Shown here: positions 36,115 to 44,771 of the stretch, in pieces
Position numbering within the stretch: the stretch's first letter is position 1
Layout of the letters: every line of letters starts with the position of its first letter
Position numbers and translations under genes: made by a program
The notes under the pieces: model-generated
Databases searched by the model: none
What the model saw: only the letters and a program-made list of their open reading frames with translations
What the model was told of the DNA's origin: nothing
Assembly: GCF_017873335.1 (NCBI RefSeq)
Contig: NZ_JAGGKB010000005.1
Span: 1-64,000 of the forward strand
Length of the DNA: 64,000 nt
Source of the DNA: Thermococcus stetteri
GTDB lineage: Archaea; Methanobacteriota_B; Thermococci; Thermococcales; Thermococcaceae
Reading direction: 5' to 3'

Positions 36115-36881
36115 TCGGCCTCTCCATGACTGCTTATTCCGGAAGGAGGCTTGACGCCTTTCCGCAGTGGGTCGAGAGGGTAAAGGCCCTCGGCTTTGAG
36201 GGAATAGAGATAGTGAGCGAGTGGCCACACTTCCTCACCAGGGAGAACCTCCCGTTTTTTAAGGAGACCTTGGAGACGATCGGACTCAACGTCACAGTCC
36301 ACGCCCCCTTCAGCGACCTCAACATAGCGTCCTTCAACGAGAAGATACGGGGGGCCTCACTCGAAATCCTAGAAGAGACTATAAGGCTCGCCTCGGAGCT
36401 AGAAGCGAAGGCCGTTACTGTCCACCCCGGCCACTGCTCTCCGGTGAGCAGAAAGTACCAAGCTGAATACATAGAGATTCACAGGAGGTCTCTTCGAGCG
36501 CTGTCAATGTTATCGGCTGAATATGGGATCCCTGTTGGCGTTGAGAACATGCCTAAGTTCCCAATTCTCGATGCACAGACACCGGAAAGGCTGGCCCTCC
36601 TCGTGGACGGCATAGCGGTTGGGATAACCTTTGACATCGGGCACCTCAACACGACGACGAGGGACTTCGAGGGTTTTCTAAAGCTCTTTGGGGAGAGGAT
36701 AGTGGCGGTTCACATGCACGACAACCATGGAAAGAGCGACGAGCACCTAACGCCTGGGGAAGGCACGGTACCGTGGGAAGAAGTCCTCAGGAAGCTTCCG
36801 AAAGTCCCGTGGATTCTGGAAGTCAAGGGGATTGAAGAAGGTGTTAAGGGCTATACTTTCATAAAATCGGCTCTTAAATGA
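36111..36881 (+). CDS. Xylose-isomerase-like TIM-barrel protein (AP endonuclease 2 family)
   Basis: 256 aa. Metal-binding TIM barrel with ligands visible in order: TVHPGHCS (His), PVGVENMPKF (Glu), GITFDIGHLN (Asp, His), AVHMHDNHGKSDEH (His) and a C-terminal ILEVKG (Glu). The fold is shared by sugar epimerases/isomerases and endonuclease IV; the length and motifs do not tell which. The start overlaps the transporter stop by 4 bp (ATGA), so the two are co-translated. Confidence 0.85.
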   Translation: MIGLSMTAYSGRRLDAFPQWVERVKALGFEGIEIVSEWPHFLTRENLPFFKETLETIGLNVTVHAPFSDLNIASFNEKIRGASLEILEETIRLASELEAKAVTVHPGHCSPVSRKYQAEYIEIHRRSLRALSMLSAEYGIPVGVENMPKFPILDAQTPERLALLVDGIAVGITFDIGHLNTTTRDFEGFLKLFGERIVAVHMHDNHGKSDEHLTPGEGTVPWEEVLRKLPKVPWILEVKGIEEGVKGYTFIKSALK

Positions 36882-37069
36882 GTTTTTAACTTCATCAGCG
36901 CCCGAAAGTTAACCATTTCGATAAAATTTGGAAGAAACGAGTCAGATATTACTAAAACATTTACGTAGATTAATTAAAATCAAGTGATTTCCAACTTCTT
37001 TCAAGCTAAAGTCTTATATGTGATGAGTGAGAACAGCGTAATGTAAAAAAACCTCGTTGGGGAGGGTTG

Positions 37070-37261
37070 ATGCGGAAGCGTACATTATTGGCTGTACCTG
37101 TGGTGTTGCTCCTCTTTGGAGCGTACGGGGCCTACGTGTTCAGCTACCCTAAGTATCCAGAAGTCAAGGGGTGCGTGAACCCGTTTGCAGTTACAAAAAC
37201 CAGTAGGCAGGATCCAGAAGAACTATGTGCATCCGGAGGTTGTTCTGCTATGTGTGGATAG
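37070..37261 (+). CDS. Small membrane-anchored peptide with a Cys-rich tail
   Basis: 63 aa: basic start (MRKRT), one hydrophobic helix (LLAVPVVLLLFGAYGAYVF), then ~40 outward residues with four cysteines ending LCASGGCSAMCG. ATG at 37070 has GGGGAGGG just upstream and a TATA (CTTATATGTG) near 37011-37020. The AT-rich 188-bp gap before it holds nothing else. Another frame over the last third also looks coding, so a frameshift that changed the C-terminus is possible. First of three small membrane-protein genes; function unknown. Confidence 0.6.
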   Translation: MRKRTLLAVPVVLLLFGAYGAYVFSYPKYPEVKGCVNPFAVTKTSRQDPEELCASGGCSAMCG

Positions 37262-37554
37262 ATATCCTGGCCTTGGCCTGTACCCTGTTAGTTGGGCTTG
37301 TGCAGGTGCTTGTCGCAATGATCCATGCTGTGGAGGGGTCACAAATGCGAGCCGATTACACCCGGGCCATAATTGAATATTATCGGCGGATCTACTTGCC
37401 ATCTTTTACATCTTTTTTGAAGAGGTTAACCGGATATCTCGGAGTGGCACTCGTCGTTTACCTCTACGGATATCCAACGACAGCGGCCGAAGTCCTGATG
37501 GGGCTTGTTGCCATAGACCTGATACTTGTGCTTCTTTTAAACTCAAACGGTTGA
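37225..37554 (+). CDS. Small membrane protein
   Basis: Up to 109 aa with two or three hydrophobic segments (WIDILALACTLLVGLVQVLV, LGVALVVYLYG, LVAIDLILVLLLN). ATG 37225 overlaps the previous gene by 37 bp and has only a weak site; a GTG at 37252 preceded by GGAGGT is an alternative that shortens the protein by nine residues. Between the helices is a charged YTRAIIEYYRRIYLP segment. Not recognised. Confidence 0.6.
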   Translation: MCIRRLFCYVWIDILALACTLLVGLVQVLVAMIHAVEGSQMRADYTRAIIEYYRRIYLPSFTSFLKRLTGYLGVALVVYLYGYPTTAAEVLMGLVAIDLILVLLLNSNG

Positions 37555-37582
37555 ATAAGAGTTGAGGAAGGGGGCGACTAAC

Positions 37583-37939
37583 GTGGAACCCAGTGAAAAG
37601 GCGTCCTTTTTCCTGATTTCTGTCTTTTTGATTCTGCTTATCTCAATGGTCTGGAGTGGCAATGGGCCGTACGGTGTCAAACTAAAAGCCTCGCTTGCCC
37701 TCATAATATCAGTAGGGATGATGATTGGAACGGTCCTCGCAGTCCAGCGGTGGAACAGGAGCCGTGCACTGGCGTACGTTGCTGGCCTCGCCGTCTTCGC
37801 TGTTGGGTACATCGCTTCCTGCTACCTGCTTTTCGGGGAGGTGGACGTGGCAACTATCATGGCCAGCCTCATCGTCGGCCTTCTGCTCATCCTGCTAGGG
37901 AGATGGGAAGAGAACAGAGCCACAGCACATGGGCGGTGA
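37583..37939 (+). CDS. Small four-helix membrane protein
   Basis: 118 aa from GTG 37583 (GAAGGGGGCG upstream), with four hydrophobic segments (FFLISVFLILLISMVW, LALIISVGMMIGTVLAV, VAGLAVFAVGYIASCYLLF, LIVGLLLILLG). It is third in the cluster and 28 bp after the previous stop. No family recognised. The cluster resembles accessory small-peptide/membrane loci by layout only. Confidence 0.6.
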   Translation: MEPSEKASFFLISVFLILLISMVWSGNGPYGVKLKASLALIISVGMMIGTVLAVQRWNRSRALAYVAGLAVFAVGYIASCYLLFGEVDVATIMASLIVGLLLILLGRWEENRATAHGR

Positions 37940-38094
37940 TGTCCAAGGAGCTAAGATGTTTGCCATTCGCTCTCCTTTTATGCACATTTTCCTTCCATAT
38001 GAAGGGAGCAACGTTGAATTCCCATCCCGGGGGCTTCAATGCTGAGTGAATATACTTTTAGCCATAACCTTCTAATGATTCTCTGGGTGGTTCC

Positions 38095-38439
38095 ATGAAG
38101 GCCGAGATCAAAAACCTCATCGACCGCGGGACTTACCGGAAGCTCCCGCTCTTCGAGGGAGAACTTCCCAAGGGAAGCTACGCCCAGATAGTGGAAGTCA
38201 AGCCGAAGCAGACAGTCAAAAAGCACTATCACGAACGCCAGTACGAACTGTTCTACATCATAAGCGGCAAGGCGAGATTAGGCATCGGAGAGACCGAATA
38301 CCTAGCAAAGCCCGGAGACATATTCCTCGTCAAGCCAAAAACAGTCCACTGGGTCATCAACGAGAAAGACGAGCCCTTCAGGCTCTTCGTCGTTAAGCTG
38401 AACTACTACGGCGACGACTCCGTCTGGCTGGAAGAGTGA
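38095..38439 (+). CDS. Cupin-fold protein (mannose-6-phosphate isomerase-like)
   Basis: 114 aa single cupin domain. Motif 1 HYHERQYELFYIISGKARLG and motif 2 KPGDIFLVKPKTVHWV carry three His and one Glu for a metal. It may be a small isomerase or sensor; substrate unknown. TATA-like ATATACTTTTAG ~35 nt upstream. The racemase gene follows after 12 bp, so they are probably co-transcribed. Confidence 0.85.
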   Translation: MKAEIKNLIDRGTYRKLPLFEGELPKGSYAQIVEVKPKQTVKKHYHERQYELFYIISGKARLGIGETEYLAKPGDIFLVKPKTVHWVINEKDEPFRLFVVKLNYYGDDSVWLEE

Positions 38440-38451
38440 GAGGGTGGGATC

Positions 38452-39150
38452 ATGCCGGAGCGCATCATTGGAATCCTCGGCGGAATGGGGCCGCTGGCTA
38501 CTGCAGACCTCTTCAGGCGGATAGTGGAGAAGACACCAGCTAAGAGAGATCAGGATCACCCGAGGATAATCATCTACAACAACCCCAAGATACCCGACAG
38601 AACGACGTTCATTCTCGGAAGGGGCGAAGATCCGAGACCGGAACTCATAGTCAGCGCGAGGAAGCTTGAAGAGTGCGGCGCGGACTTCATAATAATGCCC
38701 TGCAACACGGCCCATTACTTCGCTGAGGACATCCGGAAGGCGATAAGGATTCCTCTCGTCAGCATGATAGACGAGACTGCGAAGGTAGTTAAGAAGATGG
38801 GCCTCAGGAAGGTAGGCCTGCTCGCCACGGACGGAACGATAAAAGGCCTCGTCTACCACAGGGCACTCATGGAACATGGGATTCAGATAGCCGTGCCGAA
38901 TAAAAAGGATCAGGAGTTGGTTATGAAAGCGATCTACGAGGGAGTCAAGGCAGGGAACCTCGAACTGGGAAGGGAACTCCTCCTGAAGGTGGCGAAAAAG
39001 CTCGAGAGGAGAGCCGACGGGATAATAGCCGGTTGCACTGAGGTAAGCGTCGCCCTTAGGCAGGAAGACCTGAGCGTCCCCCTGATAGACCCGATGGACG
39101 TGATAGCAGAAAGGGCCGTTAGGCTGGCCCTCGGCCTTGAGGACTTCTAA
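38452..39150 (+). CDS. Aspartate/glutamate racemase family protein
   Basis: 232 aa cofactor-independent amino-acid racemase. [15 protein letters not shown] opens the fold. The two catalytic cysteines lie in [10 protein letters not shown] (~residue 84) and [11 protein letters not shown] (~residue 193). The archaeal aspartate racemase of Pyrococcus has this size. ATG with GAGAGGGTGGG upstream. The gene end overlaps the convergent corA by 4 bp. Confidence 0.92.
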   Translation: MPERIIGILGGMGPLATADLFRRIVEKTPAKRDQDHPRIIIYNNPKIPDRTTFILGRGEDPRPELIVSARKLEECGADFIIMPCNTAHYFAEDIRKAIRIPLVSMIDETAKVVKKMGLRKVGLLATDGTIKGLVYHRALMEHGIQIAVPNKKDQELVMKAIYEGVKAGNLELGRELLLKVAKKLERRADGIIAGCTEVSVALRQEDLSVPLIDPMDVIAERAVRLALGLEDF

Positions 39151-40127
39151 AGCCACCCCTTTCTTCTGAAGTAGAGGAGCATGCCCACCGCTATGACGAG
39201 CATCGCCGTTAAAACCGCTAGATAGCCGTAGCGCCACTGGAGTTCGGGCATGTATTTGAAGTTCATGCCGTAAACACCGGTGATGAAGGTCAGCGGAATA
39301 AATATCGTCGAGACAACCGTCAGGATTCTGATTATGTCGTTGGTTCTCATCGAGATCGTTGAATAATAGAGGTCGATGAGGCTGTTGGCAAGCTCCCTCT
39401 GGCCTTCAAGAATTTCCAGAACCTGGCGCACGTGGTCGTGAAGCCCCTCCAGGAAGGGCCGGGTGTCCTCGGTGAAGAAGCGCGCGCCCTCGAGCCGGAG
39501 CCTCCTAAAGGCCTCGAGGAGCGGGAAAATCGTCTTCCTCATGAAGAGTATCTCCTGCCTGATGTGATGGATCGTGTGGAGCGTCCTGGCCTCCCCTCTG
39601 GAGAGAATCTCGCCCTCGAGGGTCTCAATCCTGGAGCTTATCCTCTCGATTATCGGCACGTAGTTCTCAACTATGGCTTCTAGGAGTGCAAAGAGCAGAT
39701 AATCCGCTCCCCGCTCTCTGAACAGGCCCTCGCCTTCCCTGATGCCCTCCCTTATCGGGTCGAAAACGTCCCCCGGTATCTCCTGAATCGTTATGAGGAT
39801 GTTGCCCTTAAGTATGAGGCCCACTTTCTCCCTCTTCAGGCCGCCCTCGCTCTCGTAAACCTGGTGCAGAACGAGGAAGAGGTAGTCCGGGAACATGAAG
39901 ACCCGAACCCTTGAAGTCTGGTGCTGAAGGGCCTTTATCGGCCGCTTGTGGATGTTGAAAACCTCCACTATCTCATCGAGCAGGGAAAGTCCGTCAACGT
40001 TTACCCAGACAACTTGGTGGTCCTTCAGTTCAAGAGCCTCCCTTAGGCTGGAGAGCTTCCTGCTCGTGAACTTGTCCCTAGAGTAGGCTATTGCCGTTAT
40101 CCTCGTCTCTCCCTCCGACTTTCCCAT
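39147..40127 (-). CDS. corA: CorA-type Mg2+/divalent cation channel
   Basis: 326 aa: a cytosolic alpha/beta domain, a long helix (residues ~180-265) and two C-terminal membrane helices, with the filter motif GVYGMNF between them near residue 292 and a basic C-terminus (FRRKG). Forms a pentameric channel. GGTGGTAG before the ATG. Third divalent-cation system candidate in the window. Confidence 0.95.
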   Translation of the reverse strand: MGKSEGETRITAIAYSRDKFTSRKLSSLREALELKDHQVVWVNVDGLSLLDEIVEVFNIHKRPIKALQHQTSRVRVFMFPDYLFLVLHQVYESEGGLKREKVGLILKGNILITIQEIPGDVFDPIREGIREGEGLFRERGADYLLFALLEAIVENYVPIIERISSRIETLEGEILSRGEARTLHTIHHIRQEILFMRKTIFPLLEAFRRLRLEGARFFTEDTRPFLEGLHDHVRQVLEILEGQRELANSLIDLYYSTISMRTNDIIRILTVVSTIFIPLTFITGVYGMNFKYMPELQWRYGYLAVLTAMLVIAVGMLLYFRRKGWL

Positions 40128-40136
40128 TCTACCACC

Positions 40137-40959
40137 TCAGAGCTCTATTACCATGCCCGAGTGGAGCTTCTGGAAGCGCTCCCCGTAGGCTTCAAGGAAA
40201 GCGGCCTCCGCCCTAAGGCCGGTGCAGTGGCCGGTGTAAACTTCCCCAACGCCCAGCCGCTTGAACTCTTCAACGGTTCTCCTTATCCTCTCCTCGCTCG
40301 CATCTATGAGGTGGAAGCCCCCGATAACGGCCCTCACTCTCTTCTCACCGGTTAAGCCGACCGCGTGCTTGACGATGCTCCTATTCCAGCGTGACTGCAC
40401 CCGCTCACCACCACGAGACCCTCTGGAGTTTTATCGCGATGCTCATATCGTCCATGAGCATGTCCTTGACTACCTTTCCATTGTCAAGGGTATAGACCTC
40501 AAGCTCCGTCTTCTCGAACTCTTCCCGGTTTCTTATCTCGCCGGTCGAATAAACGCCCTCAACTATCTCTATGGGATCAGAAGTCAGGTATAGATCAGCC
40601 AGCTCTTCGATCTCTTCCCTCCTGAAGGGCACGCCCACTTCCCTGAGGTAAGGTTTTGTTACAAAGTGCCTCCTGAAAATTGTTGGGTGTGCTATAACCG
40701 GGATTCTCCTCCCAACGGCCTTCAGGACATCGAGAAGTCCGCCGGTGTGGTCGTAGTGGCAGTGGCTGAGGAAGATGTAGTCGCTGCTCCTAGGATCGAG
40801 GCCTAAGAGCTTCATATTGTGGAGAAGAGGCTCCGAGCTCTGCCCGGTGTCGAAGAGAATTCTCTTTCCCTCCTTTTCGATCAGGAAACTCACGCCGTGC
40901 TGTCCGAGAAAGGGACTTTCGTAGCCCGAGTAGTCCTCAACAACGACGTATATCCGCAT
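40137..40959 (-). pseudogene. MBL-fold hydrolase gene broken by two one-base deletions
   Basis: The first 184 codons (MRIYVVVEDYSGYESPFLG; metal motif SHCHYDHTGG) run to DDMSIAIKL, where CTCCAGAGG lacks one base (plus strand ~40424-40428). The next frame then reads EGLVVVSGCSHAGI, the expected metal-binding continuation. About 48 bp later (~40376-40382) a second base is missing (GGAATAGGAGCATC) and the original family sequence resumes as IVKHAVGLTGEKRVRAVIGG. Restoring both bases gives 274 aa, the usual size for the MBL group that includes the 7,8-dihydropterin-6-yl-methyl-ribofuranosylaminobenzene-phosphate synthase-like proteins. As written the gene cannot make the whole domain. Confidence 0.8.
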
Positions 40960-41121
40960 GAGTTTTCACCGGAGTAATTAGGGAAAAGGGAAGTTATAGT
41001 TTTCGCATAGGCTGATGGAGTTATGTTGCCCCCTCTAGAACGGAGTCATTCCCCTCCCGACCACTTCCACAAAAACCGCAACTCCTTAAAACCCTCCCAC
41101 AAATTCCTTCAGGTGGTAGAG

Positions 41122-42315
41122 ATGGAGATAGGTGTCGTTGGAAAGCCGAACGTCGGGAAGTCCACCTTCTTCTCGGCGGCGACGCTCGTTGATGTGGACA
41201 TCGCTAACTACCCTTTCACGACGATAGACGCTAACGTTGGAGTGACCTACGCGATAGCAGAGCACCCGTGCAAGGAGCTAGGATGCACGCCGAACCCTCA
41301 GAACTACGAGTACAGGGACGGGAAGGCCTTGATCCCGATAAAGATGATAGACGTTGCCGGCCTCGTTCCTGGGGCGCACGAGGGGAGAGGTTTGGGCAAC
41401 AAGTTCCTCGACGACCTCAGGATGGCCTCAGCGCTGATCCACGTCGTTGATGCCACCGGAAAGACCGACGCAGAGGGCCAGCCGACGGACTACCACGACC
41501 CGGTTGAGGACATAGAGTTCCTTGAGAGGGAGATTGACTACTGGATACTCGGGATACTGAAGAAGGGCTGGGAGAAGTTCGCCAAGAGGATAAAGCTCCA
41601 GCACATGAAGCTCGAGCAGGCGATAGCGGACCACCTCTCGGGAATAGGTGTCAGCGAGGAAGACGTTTGGGAAGCAATTCACAGGCTCGGTCTGAGCGAC
41701 GACCCGACGAAGTGGAGCGAAGAGGATCTGTTCAACTTCGTCCGCGAGCTCAGGAAGGTGAACAAGCCGATAATAATAGCGGCCAACAAGGCTGACGCCG
41801 CGAGCGATGAGCAGCTCGAGAGGCTGAAGAAAGAGGGCGAGAAGAGGGGCTACATAGTAATCCCGACGTCGGCGGCGGCCGAGCTCACCCTTCGGAAAGC
41901 CGCCAAAGCGGGCTTCATAGACTATGTCCCTGGAAGCTCGGACTTTAAGATTCTAAAGAAGCTCAGCCCGAAGCAGGAGAAGGCCCTCGAGCTGATAAGG
42001 GAGAAAGTCCTCAACCGCTTCGGCTCAACGGGCGTTCAGGAAGTAATAAACAGGGCGGTCTTTGAGCTCCTCAATCTCATTCCGGTCTATCCAGTCCTGG
42101 ATGAGAACAAGCTCACAGACCAGTTCGGGAACGTCCTTCCCCACGTCTACCTGCTCCCTAAGGGATCAACGCCGAGGGACTTGGCCTACAAGGTGCACAC
42201 TGACCTCGGGAGAACCTTCCTCTACGCTGTCAACGCCAGAACCCACAGAAGGGTGGGCGAGGACTACGAGCTGAAGTTCAACGACATAATAAAGATAGTG
42301 GCCACGGCAAAGTGA
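41122..42315 (+). CDS. YchF/Obg-like GTP-binding protein with TGS domain
   Basis: 397 aa. G1 GKPNVGKST at residue ~8, switch region PFTTIDANVG, G3 DVAGLVPGAHEGRGLG, G4 NKADA, then a helical insert and a C-terminal TGS domain (HVYLLPKGSTPRDLAYKVHT). It belongs to the archaeal Obg-like family that interacts with ribosomes or tRNA. ATG 41122 has AGGTGGTAG upstream; an upstream in-frame extension is proline- and histidine-rich and unlike the family. Confidence 0.93.
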   Translation: MEIGVVGKPNVGKSTFFSAATLVDVDIANYPFTTIDANVGVTYAIAEHPCKELGCTPNPQNYEYRDGKALIPIKMIDVAGLVPGAHEGRGLGNKFLDDLRMASALIHVVDATGKTDAEGQPTDYHDPVEDIEFLEREIDYWILGILKKGWEKFAKRIKLQHMKLEQAIADHLSGIGVSEEDVWEAIHRLGLSDDPTKWSEEDLFNFVRELRKVNKPIIIAANKADAASDEQLERLKKEGEKRGYIVIPTSAAAELTLRKAAKAGFIDYVPGSSDFKILKKLSPKQEKALELIREKVLNRFGSTGVQEVINRAVFELLNLIPVYPVLDENKLTDQFGNVLPHVYLLPKGSTPRDLAYKVHTDLGRTFLYAVNARTHRRVGEDYELKFNDIIKIVATAK

Positions 42316-42333
42316 GCTCCTGTTTTTTGTTAT

Positions 42334-42849
42334 TTATTTCTTTTCGGCTTTCTCCTTCAAGAGCTCCTGGTAAAGCCTCGGTTCAACGTCTTTCTCGCTG
42401 AGCCCGAGCTTTTTGGCGATCTCCCAGATTCTCCTTTTGGCGTACTCAACATCGTCGCTCATAACCTCGATATCGAGAAAAGCGCCAAGTCCTTCAACGT
42501 CGTTCAGCTCGAAGGTTACATCGCCGAGCCTGTAAACGAGCCTCCTCTTCTTTACCCACACGTCCTCATTAAATCCTAACCTCTTGAGTATCTCGGCGGT
42601 TGTATCAAAGTCAGAGACCTCGACTTCAAGCTCGTCGAACTCTTCGTTTTTGCCCGGGTCTTTGATGAATTTATACGTCAGAAAGGCCTTTCCGAGGTTC
42701 ACGATTCTCCTTACCCTGAGGAGGTTTGGCAGCGGAAGTGAAAAATAGAGGTCTTCCTGGACTTCCTCTCTGACGAAGGATGCTCCCAGTTCTTCAATTT
42801 TTCTCCGGATGTCTTCGAAGTCTACCCTGAACTTTATTTCGATCTCCAT
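42334..42849 (-). CDS. CYTH-domain protein 1 (CyaB/ThTPase-like)
   Basis: 171 aa. The N-terminal MEIEIKFRV is the ExExK signature; further acidic and basic tunnel residues lie in LLRVRRIV, LTYKFIK and FDELEVEV. CYTH enzymes bind triphosphate compounds (adenylate cyclase class IV, thiamine triphosphatase, triphosphatase); the substrate here is unknown. The ATG overlaps the Lrp-like stop (TAATG), so translation is coupled. A second CYTH gene lies at 60092. Confidence 0.88.
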   Translation of the reverse strand: MEIEIKFRVDFEDIRRKIEELGASFVREEVQEDLYFSLPLPNLLRVRRIVNLGKAFLTYKFIKDPGKNEEFDELEVEVSDFDTTAEILKRLGFNEDVWVKKRRLVYRLGDVTFELNDVEGLGAFLDIEVMSDDVEYAKRRIWEIAKKLGLSEKDVEPRLYQELLKEKAEKK

Positions 42850-43331
42850 TAGACATCCACCAGGAAGCCTATAACGTCTTTACCCTTCACGATGTCGGTA
42901 AAAGGAAATACTTCTACCTTCTTTAGGCTTGGGAGAGTTCTTATAGTGTCATCTACAAATTTCTTCACGTGCTCTTCTGTTTCCCCTCCGATTAGGGTTA
43001 TAATTCCGTTTTTACCGCTCCTTGCAACTGCCAGGACGTTCGGGAGCATGGATAGTGTTTTCGTTATGTGGTTGATGTACTTCTCAAGGAAGTCTTCTAT
43101 AACGGGAATCTCCGTTTCAATGTATACAACGACCACGGACTTCGGCTTTAGTGGCTCCCCGAGAATTATGGTATACCTGTCTATTACACCTTTTTCAATG
43201 AGCTTCTTTATCCTAAAATGTATCGTGGATTCTGGTCTATTCAACCTGTCGGCCAGCTCTGAGATTGTGAGCCTGGCATCCTGTTTCAAAAGTTTAAGTA
43301 TGGCCCTGTCAAGGTCGTCCAGCTGTATCAT
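42849..43331 (-). CDS. Lrp/AsnC-family transcriptional regulator
   Basis: 160 aa. Helix-turn-helix ([20 protein letters not shown] then [20 protein letters not shown]) and a C-terminal RAM-like ligand domain. ATG 43331 follows GGGGGAAGATCT and lies 23 bp inside the ubiX 3' end. It sits between ubiX and the CYTH gene in an apparent operon and may regulate it. Confidence 0.9.
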   Translation of the reverse strand: MIQLDDLDRAILKLLKQDARLTISELADRLNRPESTIHFRIKKLIEKGVIDRYTIILGEPLKPKSVVVVYIETEIPVIEDFLEKYINHITKTLSMLPNVLAVARSGKNGIITLIGGETEEHVKKFVDDTIRTLPSLKKVEVFPFTDIVKGKDVIGFLVDV

Positions 43332-43866
43332 AGATCTTCCCCCAACGTTTGTATAATTCATGAGGTATTCCAAGAATATCTAAGATCCTGCCAATTATAA
43401 AGTTTATCATGTCATCTACAGTTTGAGGTTTTGTATAAAATCCAGGGGACGCTGGCATAATTACGGCCCCTGCCACTGCGGCTTTCCTCATGTTTTCAAT
43501 GTGGATCAGGTTGAGTGGAGTCTCCCTGATGAGGAGAACTAACTTTCGTTTTTCCTTGAGGGCAACGTCCGCCGCCCTCGTTATTAAGTTGTCGGCGTAG
43601 CCGTTGGCTATTGCCGAGAGGGTCTTCATAGAGCACGGAGCAACAACCATCGCATCAAAGGGGTGAGAACCCGATGCAACCGGGGCAAAGAGATCTTTTT
43701 CATCGTAATCCGGCTTCAGCCTTATGCCCAGCTCGTGGTGTGCAACGGCTATTCCAGTCCGCGAGGCGAGTGTAACGACTTCATGCCCAAGTTCCTTCAG
43801 AACCTCTGTTAACCTCACACCATAAACGGCCCCGCTTGCTCCCGTTATTGCTACAATGATCTTCAT
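43309..43866 (-). CDS. ubiX: UbiX-type flavin prenyltransferase
   Basis: 185 aa. Makes prenylated FMN, the cofactor of UbiD decarboxylases, from FMN and dimethylallyl phosphate. Family motifs: [15 protein letters not shown] at the N-terminus, [20 protein letters not shown] and [24 protein letters not shown] before the ATG; TATA (GTTTAAAAC) upstream on this strand. Divergent from dacZ. Likely partner: the UbiD-family protein at 9644. Confidence 0.94.
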   Translation of the reverse strand: MKIIVAITGASGAVYGVRLTEVLKELGHEVVTLASRTGIAVAHHELGIRLKPDYDEKDLFAPVASGSHPFDAMVVAPCSMKTLSAIANGYADNLITRAADVALKEKRKLVLLIRETPLNLIHIENMRKAAVAGAVIMPASPGFYTKPQTVDDMINFIIGRILDILGIPHELYKRWGKIYDTAGRP

Positions 43867-43918
43867 TCGATCACCTAACGTTCGCTGGGAAAGCTCGTTT
43901 TAAACTTTTCCGGCAGAT

Positions 43919-43926
43919 TTTTATAC
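43919..43926 (+). promoter_or_regulatory. TATA box of dacZ
   Basis: GATTTTTATACTG places the transcript start near 43945, downstream of the in-frame ATG at 43932 and upstream of TTGAGGAGA and the ATG at 43959. It therefore decides the dacZ start. Confidence 0.55.
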
Positions 43927-43958
43927 TGTTCATGAGTTCCTATTCTCGGTTGAGGAGA

Positions 43959-44759
43959 ATGGCTGAGGTTATGGAGGTACTCTTGGAGGGTGCAACGAAA
44001 GTAGCGGAAAAAATTGGGGCAAAGGCATTGGTTATCATGAAGGAGCTTCCTGAGGAGGAAATACCTGAGGTCAATATCACCGTTGTTATAGTCGGTTCTA
44101 CTTTTGATGTGGAAAATGAGAAAGTTAAGAGGATATCGATTCCCCAGAACTTGGATCTTAACAATCTTCTCAACCTTATCTCGGCTTTTCTGCTGGAACA
44201 CGGAATTCTAGAGGAGGGGGACTCTTTCGTTTACGTGACGGAGAGTCTAATCGGAGTCCGCACAATAAAGAGATCCTTTATAGCCATGAAGAGCTTCTTC
44301 GCCCAGAACCAGAACGTCCTCCAGCGGATGCTTGAGATAGCGATAGAGCTGAGTATAGAGGGCAGAGAAGGAACTCCCGTGGGAACTATATTCGTCATAG
44401 GTGACACGAGGGGGGTTCTCAAGCATTCAAGACAGCTCATCCCCAATCCGTTCAAGGGACACAAGATAAACGTGCTGGACAAGGACAGCAAGGAGATAAT
44501 AAAGGAGTTCGCCCAGCTGGACGGCGCGTTTCTCATCAGAGAGGACGGCAGGATAGTGGCCGCTGGGAGATACCTGGAGATAGAACCGAGGGTCATAGAC
44601 CTGATGCTCCCTCCTGGGCTGGGAAGCAGGCACATAGCTGCTGCAGGAATAACAAAGATAACCAGCGCAATGGCCATAAGCCTCTCGGAGAGCGGCGCTA
44701 TAAGGATATTTAAGAACGGGCTGATGCTCCTCGAGTACAACCCGCGGCTGAAGTACTGA
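43959..44759 (+). CDS. dacZ: Diadenylate cyclase (c-di-AMP synthase), DacZ type
   Basis: 266 aa. Condenses two ATP to c-di-AMP. The C-terminal DAC domain shows the DGA motif (AQLDGAFLIREDGRI, ~residue 192) and GLGSRHIAAAGITK, corresponding to the G(T/S)RHRAA motif. The N-terminal ~120 residues form the archaeal DacZ-specific alpha/beta domain. c-di-AMP controls K+ and osmotic balance in bacteria and haloarchaea; the TrkH and RCK_C genes in this window are plausible targets (inference). Start chosen from TTGAGGAGA and the TATA position. Confidence 0.92.
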   Translation: MAEVMEVLLEGATKVAEKIGAKALVIMKELPEEEIPEVNITVVIVGSTFDVENEKVKRISIPQNLDLNNLLNLISAFLLEHGILEEGDSFVYVTESLIGVRTIKRSFIAMKSFFAQNQNVLQRMLEIAIELSIEGREGTPVGTIFVIGDTRGVLKHSRQLIPNPFKGHKINVLDKDSKEIIKEFAQLDGAFLIREDGRIVAAGRYLEIEPRVIDLMLPPGLGSRHIAAAGITKITSAMAISLSESGAIRIFKNGLMLLEYNPRLKY

Positions 44760-44771
44760 AAAAGGGAGAAG

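Noticed and set aside
38302-39237. 311-codon minus-strand open frame
   Set aside because: Antisense to the cupin and racemase genes, both with complete motifs.
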